DNA of 64,000 nucleotides, from the NCBI GenBank assembly GCA_021292105.1, contig CM037871.1, positions 60,286,866-60,350,865 on the forward strand, in the 5' to 3' direction. Positions 23,080 through 36,174 of this stretch are shown here, piece by piece (position 1 is the first letter of the stretch; each line of letters begins with the position of its first letter). The notes below the pieces were generated by a model. The model searched no databases, was not told the origin of the DNA, and saw only the letters and a program-made list of their open reading frames with translations. Source of the DNA: Anadara kagoshimensis (lineage: Eukaryota; Mollusca; Bivalvia; Arcoida; Arcidae). Position numbers and translations under genes: made by a program.

Positions 23080-23660
23080 TATAGATAATACTTCGGTGTG
23101 ATGTTATGTTATAATGTTATAATATAGCTGATCGAGCATTCGTTTAAATCAAGTACCTGGAAATCAACAATAGACTTAAAATGATTAACAATAAGTTATT
23201 AGATAATTTGAAAGTTTGTTATTTTCGAAAATGTAAATATGTCATTTCTATCACTATTTGTACGTCGATGTACTACATGTACGTTTATATCCAGTTGTTT
23301 TGCAGAGATTCAATATAAAAGTACTAAAAGCAAAGACAACCTCGTCACAAGAGTTCCTGTTTGGTCAATAGATATATGTCAAAAAAATCTCTTCAGATTA
23401 TTTTCTTCAAGAAAATCGTTTTTCGATTCCCATTAATTCTAGCATTTATATCCAATGTGATTATGCATTTATCTTTACGTTCACATTCATTCGTATCTGC
23501 GTAAAGAAACCAAGTCCAATACCATAAAAAGTGTTAGGTACAAACATCAGAAAACACAATTTATGTCAACAGCACCCCTTTAAAATTAGTTTACAAATGA
23601 CCTAAGACATCTTTATTATTACTACAATTTTTATGATCCTCAAAACATACTAATCTTTGT

Positions 23661-24125
23661 GATAATCACAATCCCATAGCAAAGTTAAACTTTGTCACTG
23701 GTAAATTCAGTTAAAAACGTTAACATTCACAAGGGGGTGCTGTTGAAGAACCGTGTGTTCTGGAAGCACCTGCTGTTTAGCTAGCTACACCCGTCACGTG
23801 TAAAATTGAAATTAAGAATGAACGGAATATGAAAGTATAGATCGTCAAATATATTCAGAGTAATAATTTTAGTTACAGAGAATCATACTTTTAGCATGCT
23901 ATATCAGCCACGTATGTAATCAAAATTGAGGATGAAAGAACATTGAACTATTGGACGTCAAACATATTATATATATATTATATTTTGGCGACAACATAAA
24001 CATAAACAGTATTGTGATGACGACGATAAAAACTTGATCAACTTAGGCTTGCAATATCCCTACGTCAATAGTTTATTTGTAGGCAGCTGTCTTCGGTGTA
24101 TACAGATTCTATAATAGGAAAAAAA
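23661..24125 (+). repeat. Family A, long copy with internally repeated core
   Basis: 5' part at 23661-23705, core 'cacctgctgtttagctagc' with cacgtg at 23755-23810, then a second core-like stretch ('gccacgtatgtaatcaaaat') at 23908-23970. The tail at 23975-24125 has 'tgatgacgacgat', 'cttaggcttgcaatatccc' and 'ggcagctgtcttcgg'. Either two nested insertions or an internal duplication. Confidence 0.75.
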
Positions 24126-24514
24126 TTGAATCGAGATTCTTTTTTTGCGCCATAATTATACGGTTGTATATTTTGACGCGTTTGATGAAGTAATTTAATT
24201 TTAAAACTTCCAATTCATACCGCAATGCTAAATATCACATAAATTTAATTAATGTCTCAGGTGTCAATTTGTGTTTCACAGAGAACTGCATTTAAATATC
24301 GTGTTCCTTAAAAACAAATGTGGATTTAAATAACTTCAAAATCAATTGATTGGTTCATTACGGATACAACATTCAAAGAAAATAGATTTCAAACATACTG
24401 AAATGTCAACATCAAAAGATGAAAGAAATTGTAACAATGAATTTCTTTAAGGTAATACATGACCAACGACCACTAAATACATGAGCAATGCATTATCATT
24501 CAATATTAGAAGGG

Positions 24515-24680
24515 AACTGTAACTTACAAGCTAAACAGGGGTTTTCCCTACCTAAGCACCCGGCCTCACTTCCCTGATGGAATTTTGCGTGCCTTACCAG
24601 ACTTGTCAGTTCCAAAGTTTTCCTTTGCTTCTGGATTGTGATTCGGACATGGATTTGTTTGTTTTTGATTACATGTATGT
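24515..24680 (-). repeat. Family A, 5' half
   Basis: Reverse-strand copy: 'aagctaaacagg', 'taagcacccggcctcacttcc', 'ttgtcagttccaaag', 'ggattgtgattcggacatgg'. Ends at the family start. Opposite orientation to the copy 390 bp upstream. Confidence 0.8.
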
Positions 24681-24689
24681 ATTACCTGA

Positions 24690-27600
24690 CAACATCCAAT
24701 GCATACAGGAACAAAAAATACACGAAACAATGCCAAACAAGGCAAACAAGATAAACACATATCGGGGCAAATGTGTATGACCCAATAAAACTATGTAAAA
24801 AAATAATGTAAACCAAATAGTATAAATGTAAACTATAAAAATATAAACAATTTCAGAAAACATTAAAAAAAAAAAAGAAAGAAAATGGTAGAAAAGAAAT
24901 TAAACTCTACAAAACATAAGAAATCATTATTGTTAGTTTATCGTTGACATTTCTCCTGTTGGCATGGCTTGACGACTTTCAATACCTTCGTCATCAACTG
25001 TGTTATACGGTATTTCCTTAAATGTTTAACGATATGCAATGCCTGTTAGATAACAGAAAGAGCTGTGGTTTACAGTACTCTCTCAAATGTTTAACTTTAT
25101 GCAATGTCTTTACATTACAAGAAAAACAGCCTTACGTTAACCTTGTTTTATTTTTACATTCGTAGTTAATTGTAATTCAATTCCCAAAACCGTCCTTGCT
25201 TTTTCATTTATTTGTAAATTTTATCTTTCAAAACATAAAACCATGTTATTGATGTCTCGTTTTCTAGTTTTATAGGAAGCAAAACAATAATACGGCAGGA
25301 ATAGCAAATGGTAATAAGGTACTTTTTTACACATATAACGTTCTCTTTCTGTGCAGTAAGTCACTCTGACAGGCATTTTACAAATGGGTCTACATCACAT
25401 TTAATTTGAACAATAATGTAAATACTTCTCAATAACAGTGTCAAAAGGACAAATCACCAAAAGAATGACTATCGAGTCATGTTGTTTATAAAATCGCCGC
25501 GCCACTGGAAATTCAATGGTATTAATATAAATGCAAAGTGCTTTTAGAATTGATTTTTCTTAATTTTTTATCTGACCCCCGAGAATAAACAAACGACATT
25601 TCGGCCACTCGATCATTCTATAGATAAGTGTGTTCTTCTATAAGTGTGAATAAAGATATATATCATTTTAATACAAAACTAGCACGACGCAATAATTCTC
25701 ACACTTCCATGTAATATAAACACGTAATGTAAAATACTTTAATTGTTTAATACTTCGCCATGCTGTAACTTTTAGGTTGTTTTGCTGTTGAAATTGCTGA
25801 AACTTTATACTAATTCTGATATCCACATTAATTATTGTAATATAATAGTTTACAAAATCCCTATTAACACGACTAAATATCGATGGATGTTAATATCTAT
25901 ATATGTGCAAGGTAAAATCTTTGAATGATGAGAACATGTTATCAAAATGTAAGTCTCAAATTCATAGTCAATTAATTGGCTATGTTTCATCACCCACACC
26001 TTTTTTTGTTTTGTTTCTTCTTTTAATGCTTTGACACAAGAATTTCTTTTAGATTCGCCTTTAGACTCAACAATTCGGGCACAGATTTTTGAAAGATAGA
26101 TATAAAACCCTGTAGGAATTTTTCTATCTTTTTAATATTTTTAATCAAGAAGATCTGTAACTTTTTTGCATTTTTGTTGACAAATCAGTTTTCAAAAATA
26201 AGAAACGATTAGGGTAATAAAATTAGCAAGCTCCAAATATGCATTATTGATTTATAAGCAAGTTATGATGCAGGAAAGAATATATTAAAGTTTTAACATT
26301 GCCTCAGAGAAGTATTTTTTTTTTAAATTTTAGTCATAATGCAAGAATAATTGCCATGAAAACAAGAGCTATTAAAACATCAAATTAACGCCGTGTTGAT
26401 AAAATTAAATTAGACATCTATTTTACTCATAGTTGAACGTTTGTGTGCAAAGGCATCATGGATCATATATATCCAATAAAAACCCAAACCCATACCGTTA
26501 GCGTTCAGACACCATATATTTTTGTTTATTTACTGGTCTTCGAAATTGTTTCGGTCGCATTATCCATTTCTACAAAATTTTCTTTTCTTGTTCTCTATTA
26601 TTGTTTCTTGGTCTGCAGTCGTTTTTTGTTTCTACCCATGATTCCTGCCTGACATCGGGGCCATCCCCAATGGCAAAAACATCAAATTATCAATATTGTT
26701 TTCAATGTTTTTAGTTATATATTTTTACGGATCACTGGTTGTTAAACTAGTGTAATGGTTAAATACCCTCTAACTGTTGTCGGTTTAATTGTCTATTGCT
26801 GTATACATTTGACAGGTGCAAAACTGTTTAAAACCGTTTTCATCTTTATTAACATCTATTATCTTGGTCATATACGATAGACAAAAAGTTGTTGCTGTGT
26901 AAATCAAAACTTTGCAAAAAGAGCCAACCAACATTAAATATTTCAAATCGAGAAGAGCATTGTACATTCCGTATTAAAGAATTGTTAACGTGATCCTTTG
27001 TTATTAAAAATGCGTCTTTATTTCAAACTGATGTTTTTAACCAAAGTAAGACAACGTCCTAGGATGATATAGTATGCAGTTATTATTATTTATATCTTAG
27101 TATTGACAGAAATGGGAAATTGATGTGAAAGTGTAAACTGGTATTCTGTAAAAGCAATGCAGCTAGCTTTCGTTTCGCGGAATTTGTTATGAACGTTTAT
27201 AATTCCAATTTTATTTCGCTTAACGTTTTTATAGCTCTAATTGTTTTAAGATAAGAGAGGCATGAACACTATCTGATCCAAACAAATTCCTCAATATTAA
27301 CCCTCAACATGGGGCACTATTAATACACTGTTAACCCTCTCAGTGTAAACAATAAATGTCCACCAATGATATCAGAATACACGTATTTTGTAAGATTGGT
27401 TTGTAATAAGCGATACAATCTCCCCCTTCCTTGTTTTTATGTTGTTCTTATCTAAATCTTGTTTTCATTGTACCTTTATCTACCATTCCTCTCTTTGTCG
27501 CCTCTGATTATCTTTACAATGACCAGACTTAGACAAATATGTTGTTTGTTACATTTGATTTGTATCATAGACATAGACTCATCCCAAACATTCTCTGTAT

Positions 27601-27812
27601 CTTTCATAACATGAAGTGCGGTGCGCCCCCAATTATGTTATGACAGGGGCATCCTGTTACAGACACAAGAAATAGAGAATTGTCAGTTTGGACTTGTTTG
27701 TCTGCGACATATACGTAAAATAAAGAGAATGTGGTCAAATTGTCTGCGACTAATGTGAAGATCGTGTTTTTGTGCACTTTTTTTGTCAGATGCATCTTTG
27801 ATAATCGACAAT
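24690..27812. other. No recognisable gene
   Basis: AT-rich with short frames only. A loosely repeated 'aatgtttaac..tatgcaatg' occurs at about 25020 and 25085. Confidence 0.6.
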
Positions 27813-28013
27813 ACAGACCTGTTGAAATTTTAATACTAATCTAACCAATTCGTGCAGAATAGACAGTTAACTTATGTCGCCTGTTAGCTATAACTTAGTA
27901 GATGCTATATATCTTTCGGCAGTTGTTTTGGTCGCTATCTATCCATATCTCGGTCACAAGTCCGCTGAGTTTTAACTCGTTGACTCAATGTTAAACTTTT
28001 GACAGGTCTGTAC
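27813..28013. mobile_element. MITE family G, copy 1
   Basis: Left 'caatacagacctgttgaaat' pairs with right 'aacttttgacaggtctgta' plus 'ctg'. About 200 bp. Same ends as 31698-31911 and 38403-38633. Confidence 0.75.
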
Positions 28014-28550
28014 TGTATTTGTAACTTAGTTTTTGTATACCAGTCTACAATGTAACTGAACATTGGTAAAATATATTTTATTTCATAAGAAGTTTATATT
28101 AAACAGTGACCGTACCTAACATCGTGCAATTTAAAAAGAAAACTATGTTTGAAATGTTGCACCTGTTTAATACGATATGAAGTCTTTAATAAAAACAGAA
28201 AATTATCTTGTTTTATGAGTAATTAGTTTATGATTTATTTTACACCTTACAAATTTCACAGCATTTTGTCCGAATAAAGCTTAATGAATATGATTTTAGT
28301 TAATGTGGCTGTTGATTTCATCGTCTTGCAGTGTAACATACTGAATTTGAAAATATAATAAACAAGTAAAAATGTTATTTAATATGGTTTAACAGACGTC
28401 TGAATGTTGAAATTAAACATACTTCTCCTTTATTATTCATTACAGTGAAAAAGTAATAATATCCCACTGTAAACTGTTTAATTAAGGAGTTATAATTCAA
28501 TATTTTGAAAAGTAGGTAATTATGATGCCTCTATCAAAATTATTCCGGAT

Positions 28551-28586
28551 ATATTTATTTATATTTATTTATATTTATTTATATTT
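28551..28586 (+). repeat. 10-bp repeat atatttattt
   Basis: Three full units and a partial one, immediately before a family-A copy. Confidence 0.9.
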
Positions 28587-28589
28587 GTC

Positions 28590-28805
28590 CAATAGTTCCA
28601 TGCTCCTTTTATTCTTAACTTTTATTTCACACGTGGCGGGTGTAGCTAGCTAAACAGACTCGACGTGCTTACCCTTCCGAAGCACCCGACCTTACTTCCC
28701 TTGTAGAACTTCGCGTGTTCAACTCAATTTGTCAGTTTCAAAGGTTTTACTTTGCTTTGGGTTGGGGTTGAGATTTGGGCAGCGATTGGTATGTTTGTTT
28801 TCGAT
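28590..28805 (-). repeat. Family A, 5' half
   Basis: 'cacgtggcgggtgtagctag' core with intact CACGTG, then 'gcttacccttccgaagcaccc' and 'gtttgttttcgat' at the family 5' end. Confidence 0.8.
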
Positions 28806-29263
28806 TAGTCAATGCTACAAATGATTAACAAATACATGGCTGGTTAAAATATCTCTACATATATGCAGTTCTCCTTCACACTTGTATCCTCGTAGGCCGT
28901 AAATTTCCATAATTAACTCCTATACAATTAACGTACTCTTAAAGTTTAGACATTTTTGTAGATCATTATACAAGGGTGTTGCTAAAGGCTTGAAGACATA
29001 CAGATACTAAAATTTCTATTTTTGTTTGCCATTCATTATTTTTGACATTTTAAAACTCCAACATACGTCAAAAGCCTGTAGTTATCTAGTTATTCTTTTG
29101 ACGCATTGACTATCTAAAATAGAAAAAAAATGTGTAAATGAAAAAATTTACTAGGCCAAAGCCAACGAAATCTAGAACACGAAAAAGTAATGACAAAATC
29201 GGAAAAGCCAAACAAGAAAAGACAAACATATACTATGGTTTATAAAATACCCGAATGAGTTGA

Positions 29264-29590
29264 GTAATGGTGTTTAACGTCCCAGTCAAGAAAATTTCAC
29301 TTTTATCATGACGTCGCCAGCTATAGACGAAGGTGTCGAAATTTTGCATGTGCGTTGCACTGATGACATTATAAAGCAGGATTCTTTATCGTGCCAAGCC
29401 CACCGCACGGAACCTCGTTTATTTAAAGTTCCCATTCGAAAAAAAGAGGCTTTCATTTCGTAATTCCGAGTGCTTGGCGAAAGAACAGCCACTACTGATT
29501 TTCAAGTCTTGGATCAGACTCGGTGGGGTTCGAACCCACAACCTTCCACTTACAGAGCGAGCACTCTACCAACTGAGCAATCACAGTAGT
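29264..29590 (-). mobile_element. tRNA-derived SINE, near full length
   Basis: Read on the - strand: A box 'tgctcagttggtag', B box 'ggttcgaacccc', then 'ccaagacttgaaaatcagta', 'gaattacgaaatgaaagcc', 'cggtgggcttggcacg', ending 'cttgactgggacgttaaac'. About 325 bp, the length and order of mollusc SINEs with a conserved central domain. The central-domain family name cannot be confirmed here. Confidence 0.85.
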
Positions 29591-29704
29591 TAATCATGAT
29601 CCGAATGAATTAAAGTTTGCAGCGATAAAGTAGCATTGGAAATCCTCTATTATCCCGCTTATTGTACGAATTATGATCCAAATATGCAGAAGCGACCTAC
29701 AATT

Positions 29705-29800
29705 TTAATTTTCAATTAATTTAGTGACTTTCATTTCGTAATGCCGAGCGCTTGGCCTAAGAACAGTCACTACCCACTTTCAAGTCTTGGGTCAGAGACA
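29705..29800 (-). mobile_element. SINE fragment
   Basis: 'tttcatttcgtaatgccgag', 'cgcttggcctaagaacagtc', 'ctttcaagtcttgggtcaga' match the middle of the SINE 115 bp upstream. Head and tail are missing. Confidence 0.75.
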
Positions 29801-30146
29801 ACAGATACATGAAACAAAAGGGCAAGACATAAGAAACCATAACAAGTACATGAGTATATAAAATTGACACTGTGCTGATAATGCATAATATGAATGTTAT
29901 GATATAACTAATTTAAATGTTCATTTTATTTTATATACTTTCTCACACACTGCTGTAGGTCAGTTACAGTAAGATTAACACTCAAGTGCTTATTGACTTA
30001 TTGAACAGCTGGACATCACATTATATGTCTCTCTCCTCTCTCCCTCTCTCTATTGATACAGTTAACCACGCTTACAAGAATGTGTTGATGTTTCTTTGTT
30101 TAGTTTAATTTAGATAGAGAATAAAATTGTAGTCTAAACATATAAG

Positions 30147-30440
30147 TCGTGCTGTAGTTATACCTCCCGCTTAAAAAGTGGGGGGTATATAGTGATAGGG
30201 GTGTCCGTCCGTGTGTCCGTCCGTCCTTCCGTCCTTCCGTTACACCTTAGGGTACCTATCTCTTATCCGCAACTCCTACTAAACCCCTCAATAGATTTTC
30301 ATGAAACTTTCACACAATCTTTGTGATATAACGTAGATGTGCACCTCCTATTTAAAAAATTGATCCGATGGATTTTTTTATGTGGGGGGAGCAGGGGTAT
30401 TTTTTGTGAGCTTCTGGCTCACAGTTTTTCTGGTCTTATA
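30147..30440 (+). repeat. Dispersed repeat with CCGT-rich block
   Basis: 'atacctcccgctt' faces 'gtggggggtat' as a terminal hairpin, then 'gtccgtccgtgtgtccgtcc', 'ttcatgaaactttcacac', and 'gtgagcttctggctcac' as a second hairpin. This layout is common in mollusc genomes; class unknown. Confidence 0.6.
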
Positions 30441-31017
30441 CGGTGTCAAGAACAAAATGTGTTAAGGATTTAGTACTATTAAAGTACTAAAAGTATCAAA
30501 CTATAATGTTTATACAACAAGATATATACTGTCATACAATATAGCCAGCAGTAGAACCAATGAATACAATGCTCATCAAAATAACATGAATACAGTATAA
30601 TATTACAGAACAATAAACATAGTACTAAGTTTAATATCACTTCAATAATCACTTTTTATCTAATGTTATGTTCCGTTTGTTTTCATTAGATATAGTTCCT
30701 TGCTGCTTAGCATTGTTACGTACATCCTTTTGCCTACAGATATCTATATAACCGATACTTCGACATAGAAGATTTCTTATTAGATGCGACGATCTTTAAG
30801 CAAAATTATATTTATTGTACGAATCGAACTAATTAAATTTGAAACATCTCAACAGAAACTGTAAGCTGTCATTGGTTCTAGATTACCATACTCTTACCGT
30901 ACGTAATTTTATATCCATGTATATCTTTAACGTGTTATTTCTTAATTATATTATTGTATATTTTATTCTTTTGTTTTAATGAGCAGAAAAAACGCAAATG
31001 CATGCTGTCGTAACCGC

Positions 31018-31057
31018 AAATAAATAAATAAATAAATAATTAAATAAATAAATAAAA
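31018..31057 (+). repeat. (AAAT)n microsatellite
   Basis: About ten units with one 'aatt' break. Confidence 0.95.
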
Positions 31058-31199
31058 ATCCCAGCATATCATAACGAAATAAGAAACAAACAACAATAAG
31101 TAAGCTATGCTACAAAAGCAAGCTTTAACAAACTGGGAGATATAAAATTCAAACACGTAATTATCCTGCATACAATGATTTGCAGTGACACATGTACAT

Positions 31200-31405
31200 T
31201 TTCTTTTTTCTTTTCATTCTCATGTTTTATTTTACACGTGGCGGATGTAGCTATCTAAATGATGTTTACCCTTCCGGAGCACCCGGCCTCACTTCCCCGG
31301 TTGAAATGCACTTGTTTAACTTAATTTGTCATTTTTCATAGTTTTTACTTTAATGTTTATGATTCAGGTTTGAACATAGGTCGGCATGTTTGTGTTTGGT
31401 ACAAT
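31200..31405 (-). repeat. Family A, 5' half
   Basis: 'acacgtggcggatgtagcta' then a deletion of about 15 bases in the core, 'cccttccggagcacccggcc', ending in 'cggcatgtttgtgtttgg'. Confidence 0.8.
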
Positions 31406-31697
31406 GATATTTTAAGATTGTGTGTTTGATTGATTTATAGATTGACCATTGCAATAAGACACAAATCTTTACTACGATACAGTGATACATACTGGTCTGA
31501 TTATCAGATAAATAAGCGGCTAAGTAATTACTAGATGTACTACCTTCATCTTCGATATCTGATAACCGATCAACCTTCCTAACGATACCATTCAGAATAT
31601 GTCATAATTTAACATAACAAGGACAATTATAGCAACATCCCTAAGACCTGTCATAATTGTCAAAGAGGCTTCAAACAATATCAGTAATCAAATAACT

Positions 31698-31911
31698 ACG
31701 GTACAAACCTGTGAAAAATTGAACACTAATATAAGGTAATGAGAAGGGAGTCGGTGCCGAAAGACTGAGGTATGAAGAGCCAGTGACCGAAAATATGACG
31801 ATAAAAAGATAGGAGGTTCGAAAATCTGATGCTTACAACGAAACAAGATAAGTTGTCAATACGGCACGAATTAACTAGCCTAGTGTTTATCTTTCGACAG
31901 GTCTGTATTGC
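31698..31911. mobile_element. MITE family G, copy 2
   Basis: Left 'ggtacaaacctgtgaaaaat' with 'tgaacac'; right 'gtgtttatctttcgacagg' with 'tctgtattgc'. The interior has 'cggtgccgaaagactgagg' and 'agccagtgaccgaaaat'. Confidence 0.75.
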
Positions 31912-32261
31912 AGGAAGGTGATAATAAAGTTATTAAATATTTATTCAAACAGGTATCCTTAACTAGTGTCCTTGAAGTGTGTTACATCTCTGAAGTGTGT
32001 TACATCTCTGAAGTATATTATCAAACTAAATTTCTAAAATTGCTACCAAGAAAATTAAAATAGAAACAATATATATATATATTTTTAAATAGGTAGGACA
32101 AAAAATGTGATATTAGGTATTAGATCATAAAAATGTTATTTTATTAGGACAAAAAGATTAAAAATTTGCCATTTTTGAGAAAAAATCAAACTGATCATTG
32201 AAAAAATATTTCGTGTCATGCTGTAACACCAGATACATTATATGTTAGTATTTGCTCAGTA

Positions 32262-32572
32262 TAAGCAATCCTCTCGGTGGGTGGGAGATCGTGGGTTCGA
32301 ACCCCGACAGGGTCTGACCTAAGACTTGAAAGTGGGTAGTGAGTTGTCTTTCGTCAAGTACCTGGCATTACGAAATGAAACTCACGGTTCTTTCGGATGG
32401 GAACTTAAAATAAACGAGGTCCCGTGTCACGGTGGGCTTGGCACGCTAGAGAACCCTTCTGTATAATGTCATAAGCGCAACGCATAGGCAAACTTTTTGC
32501 ACCTTCTACTATATCTGACGACGTCTCGATATAAATGAAATATTCTTGACTGGGGCGTTAAACAAACTCTTT
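32262..32572 (+). mobile_element. tRNA-derived SINE, head truncated
   Basis: B box 'ggttcgaacccc' (32294-32305) is intact but the A box region is lost. Then 'ctaagacttgaaagtgggta', 'ggcattacgaaatgaaactc', 'cggtgggcttggcacg' and 'cttgactggggcgttaaac'. Same family as 29264-29590, opposite strand. Confidence 0.85.
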
Positions 32573-32574
32573 AC

Positions 32575-33222
32575 AAACTGAAGGATTTGGGGTTCAAATA
32601 ATTGTAGCCGTACAGATATAATGTAATACAAGGCATTCTTTGTACGAACCAAACAATTTGGCTATATTTTTAAGTAACATGTTCCAGATTTTGATGATTA
32701 CACGTACAGCTAACAAGTGAATGGAAGAAATCAAAATGAAAAGCACAAAGTTAACAAAAACTTGAAATTAAGAAGTATATTCAAATTGTGTAATTGGTAC
32801 ATTATTTGTAAACTAAGTGTCTTACATTGTGTGATGTAGTATTGAGTGTCAAAACCTTATAGTATACCGCAATTAAATAACTTTTTTACAGGTTGAAGAA
32901 TTCCAGTTGCTTAGAAATAAACAATACGCATAAAGCCAGTACACGTGTTATACCCTATATAAGCGGTTAAATTGAAGCATGTAGTCTAAGATTTTTTACT
33001 TCTTATAACAATTATAAATATGTTACAAGGTACATAAGAACTGTATCAGCATCATAATTGACTAAGTCTTACCATCAATCATTGATTTTATGGTAGGATC
33101 AGTTAGCGTGTTAAGTCTATGAGCTGGCTGCCTGTAGCAGTTTTATATAAGAGATCTACATATCCCTAGATCCAATCAGCAATAAGTGATGGTGTATTGA
33201 TAAACATTATGTTGTCCAGCTT
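32575..33222. other. No recognisable gene
   Basis: AT-rich; nothing seen. Confidence 0.6.
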
Positions 33223-33510
33223 TTATTTGATAAGATAATTCTTTTCCTTAATTGTAGACAGGTGAAGCAAAATATTTACACACAGAATATTTCTGTTCTG
33301 ATTTCCGCGTCCGAGTTCATAAGAAGTAACGGGGACACTCCAATTTCCTTGTCCGAATTGATGCAAAGTTACGGAGACGCCAAAATATTCCAGAAACGTG
33401 TGTACATGTTTACGGTCGGCTTCTGAAATTGATGAGTAAATAGGACACGTTATTGTGCATTGTGCCAATATTTCCCATTCATTATAAGAGTCCGTAAGAC
33501 GCGTTCTCAC
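33223..33510 (-). other. Unrecognised 95-codon open frame, stop overlaps AATAAA
   Basis: Longest unexplained frame outside recognised repeats. Residue composition is protein-like and not low complexity (..SYNEWEILAQ.., ..GNWSVPVTSYELG..), with an internal near-repeat FGQGNWS / ELGRGNQN. The stop codon TAA lies inside an AATAAA, which would be a polyadenylation signal. No family is recognised, no splice acceptor is obvious, and no second exon was found. It may be a terminal exon or chance. Confidence 0.2.
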
Positions 33511-33984
33511 GTAAAACAGAACTCGTTAGACAGAGCATTAACTCCGATCTGTGAATATTAAGTTTGTAAAGAGACTAACTTTGCCGTTTTATTTTCAAAT
33601 ATTTTAACTGATATATTGTGATATTGTCTAGAAAGCATCATTGGATGGAATGACATTGCTTAAGTTTTCAAATCAATCTAATTTATATTCAGGAAGACAA
33701 TCATAATTATAATATATTTCTCATTAGTGCCGTAACGATACTGCAAACATTTTATACTTTATTAACTTCTCAAGGTTGGACATTATAGATCTTACAGTTT
33801 TAAGATTGAACAGTGAGCAGACTGGTCCAAGTCATAAGGTAAGTTGCGTTTGTTTCACAAATATTGCAAGAGCATGCTCTAAATTTTGAATTAATTTAAT
33901 AATATATTTATGACATACGTACATACGCACAGACATACATACAGACAGATAATTGAATGGGTTATAGTAACCAGTTTCCTGATT

Positions 33985-34120
33985 CACCTAGCCATATATA
34001 AATACACATGTACAGTCAAACATTCCTTTACAGGGCACCACTATTGTAGAGCCACCTAGCCATATATAAATACACATGTACAGTCAAACATTCCTTAACA
34101 GGCCACCACTATTGTAGAGC
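33985..34120 (+). repeat. Two 68-bp direct repeats
   Basis: 'cacctagccatatataaat'..'caccactattgtagagc' occurs at 33985 and 34053 with only two or three differences. Confidence 0.9.
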
Positions 34121-34264
34121 CACCTGTCTGTAAATAACAATAAAATTTTATTACAGTTGATCTTTACTCATTTTATTTAAACCTGTATATAAGGGCCACT
34201 TGTCAATTAAGGCCACTTTCACTGTCTCTTAATCGGTGGCCTTTATAGACAGTTTGACTGTACA
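34006..34264. mobile_element. MITE with duplicated left end
   Basis: 'acatgtacagtcaaac' (34006-34021, again at 34074-34089) is the exact inverse of 'gtttgactgtacatgt' beginning at 34252. The interior has 'taagggccacttg' and 'ggtggcctttatagac', so it is related in layout to the MITE at 20423. Confidence 0.75.
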
Positions 34265-34269
34265 TGTAA

Positions 34270-35175
34270 ATGATACCAAAATACTTATTTAAGTTTTATT
34301 TATCAATTTAATTCATTTTAAAACACATTCTTATTTATAATGAACCCCAAAAATTCAGTGTTGGATAGAACGAAACAAACCACTTAACATTTATGTTTTT
34401 ATCTGTATCAGTTGCTTGATGTAAGGTATCTTTACATTATATTTACTGAATGTCATGCAAAGTTTTTAGACAATTTAATTTACTCATTGCAAATAATATT
34501 TTACCAAGTTAAAAAAATGAAACATAAAATTCTGTAACTACAGAAATTATGAAGCTTAAAGTAATTCAAAATTTTGTTATTAAAATGATGTTTTTTCACG
34601 GAACATTACAAAATAAGCAAATACGTGTATTTCTACTGCAATAATTGTATCTCTATTGCAATAAATTGTAGTTTTTTACATGTTGAGATATTATTTGAAT
34701 ATGATTCAAAATGACAGAGCAGCAATGGCTTAAGTTGTTGCGTCGAACTAACGTGTTTATTTAATGTTCTATTTCTGAATGAAAACAAACCGACAACATA
34801 CGTTATTGCATTAGGAGCGTTGGAGAAGTAGGAAAGGTTTTTCCCATCAACTAGTACTTGTGTGAGTTTGGTAGATAATCTACATGTACATTTATTGATA
34901 AAGTATCGTTTTTTAGAATGGAGTTAACATTTACACATTTTCATTTGATCTTGTACAACCAGTGTTGGCGTTACTTTTAGAACGGGTTTTGTCTTGCTTG
35001 CACTTTTTAATACAGTGTTTTTCAGAAACGTTTAGAGATATTTTTTCTTCAATTTGCGAGCCTAGAAAACTTCATTAGCTTACCACGAAGTTCATTTATG
35101 TGTCAGCTAAATGAACATCTCCAATCAAAGTAGAGGTGATAAACATTTGTTTAACATAAGTACTTGTACTGCTGT
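34270..35175. other. No recognisable gene
   Basis: AT-rich; nothing seen beyond a small 'tgcaataa' duplication near 34640. Confidence 0.6.
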
Positions 35176-35178
35176 TTT

Positions 35179-35312
35179 GATTTAGATATTATTTATACAA
35201 TTATCTATGTCCAGGATTGTCTTGGATATATTTGTCGTCCCATTTGATTTAGATATTATTTATGCAATTATCTATGTCCAGGATTGTCTTGGATATATTT
35301 GTCGTCCCATAG
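35179..35312 (+). repeat. Two 67-bp direct repeats
   Basis: 'gatttagatattatttat'..'tttgtcgtcccat' at 35179 and 35246, with one visible difference (ataca/atgca). The second merges into a family-A copy, whose own 'gtcccatagttt' may have caused the duplication. Confidence 0.9.
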
Positions 35313-35500
35313 TTTCATGTTCCTTTCATTCTCAAACTTGATTGCGCGTGTTGCGGATGTAGCTAGGTAAACAGAGGGCACTTGCCCTTCCAGACCACCC
35401 AGCCTCACTTCCCTGGTGGACGTTTACATGTTATACCTGATTTGCCAGCGTAAAGATTTTGCTTTATTTTAGGACATGGATTAGTATTTTTTATTTATTT
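35305..35500 (-). repeat. Family A, 5' half
   Basis: 'catgttcctttcattctcaa', 'gttgcggatgtagctagg', 'ccagcctcacttccctgg'. It follows a 67-bp duplication directly and sits 55 bases before the TA-flanked element at 35556. Confidence 0.75.
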
Positions 35501-36174
35501 AATTACTACAAGACTAACGAGTATTAATGTAATGATGGATGCATCATTACAAATAAGGCGCCCAAACGAATGAAAATCAAACCCTGTATTCAGAACACTA
35601 TTAGGAAGACTTGTTATTTTGTCGCTTTTTTCAATGTTCATGGCAACGGCTGTCATTTTGAAAATTTTAAACCTTTAATTAAGTTCTACATACAATAGAA
35701 AAAGGGCAGAGACATTCAATGACTTTTTGCCATTCTTAAAATGACAACTAAAATATGATCACTTAGCATAATTTATTTTTATTTTAAGATTAAATTTTAT
35801 ATATAGAAGTAGTACATGAATCCAATTGGTTGAAATTCAAACAATAGGCAAAGTTGATTGACATCACCTATACCCAATATCACAACCTGTTGTTTTGATG
35901 AGCTAATGATATATTGATTTTAAATTAATCCAAGCATTTACCCATGTAATGTCATACTGATAACTAAATGCAGCTACTCTATCGAATTGAATAATAAGTC
36001 ATGTCCCAGGGATAACTGACTATTAGTGTTGCTTATAAAAAAGATTTAGCTTGAGAGCTTATGGACATGGATCAGTGATTACTTAAGTATCCTTGACAAT
36101 GAAAATCCATGCTTAGTTTTAATTCTTAAAAAAATGACAGCAACCATCCCATGAAGAAAACTATAGTTTGAGGA

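Noticed and set aside
29520-29590. tRNA gene on the - strand
   Set aside because: It continues directly into a SINE body and tail, and lacks a pairing acceptor stem.
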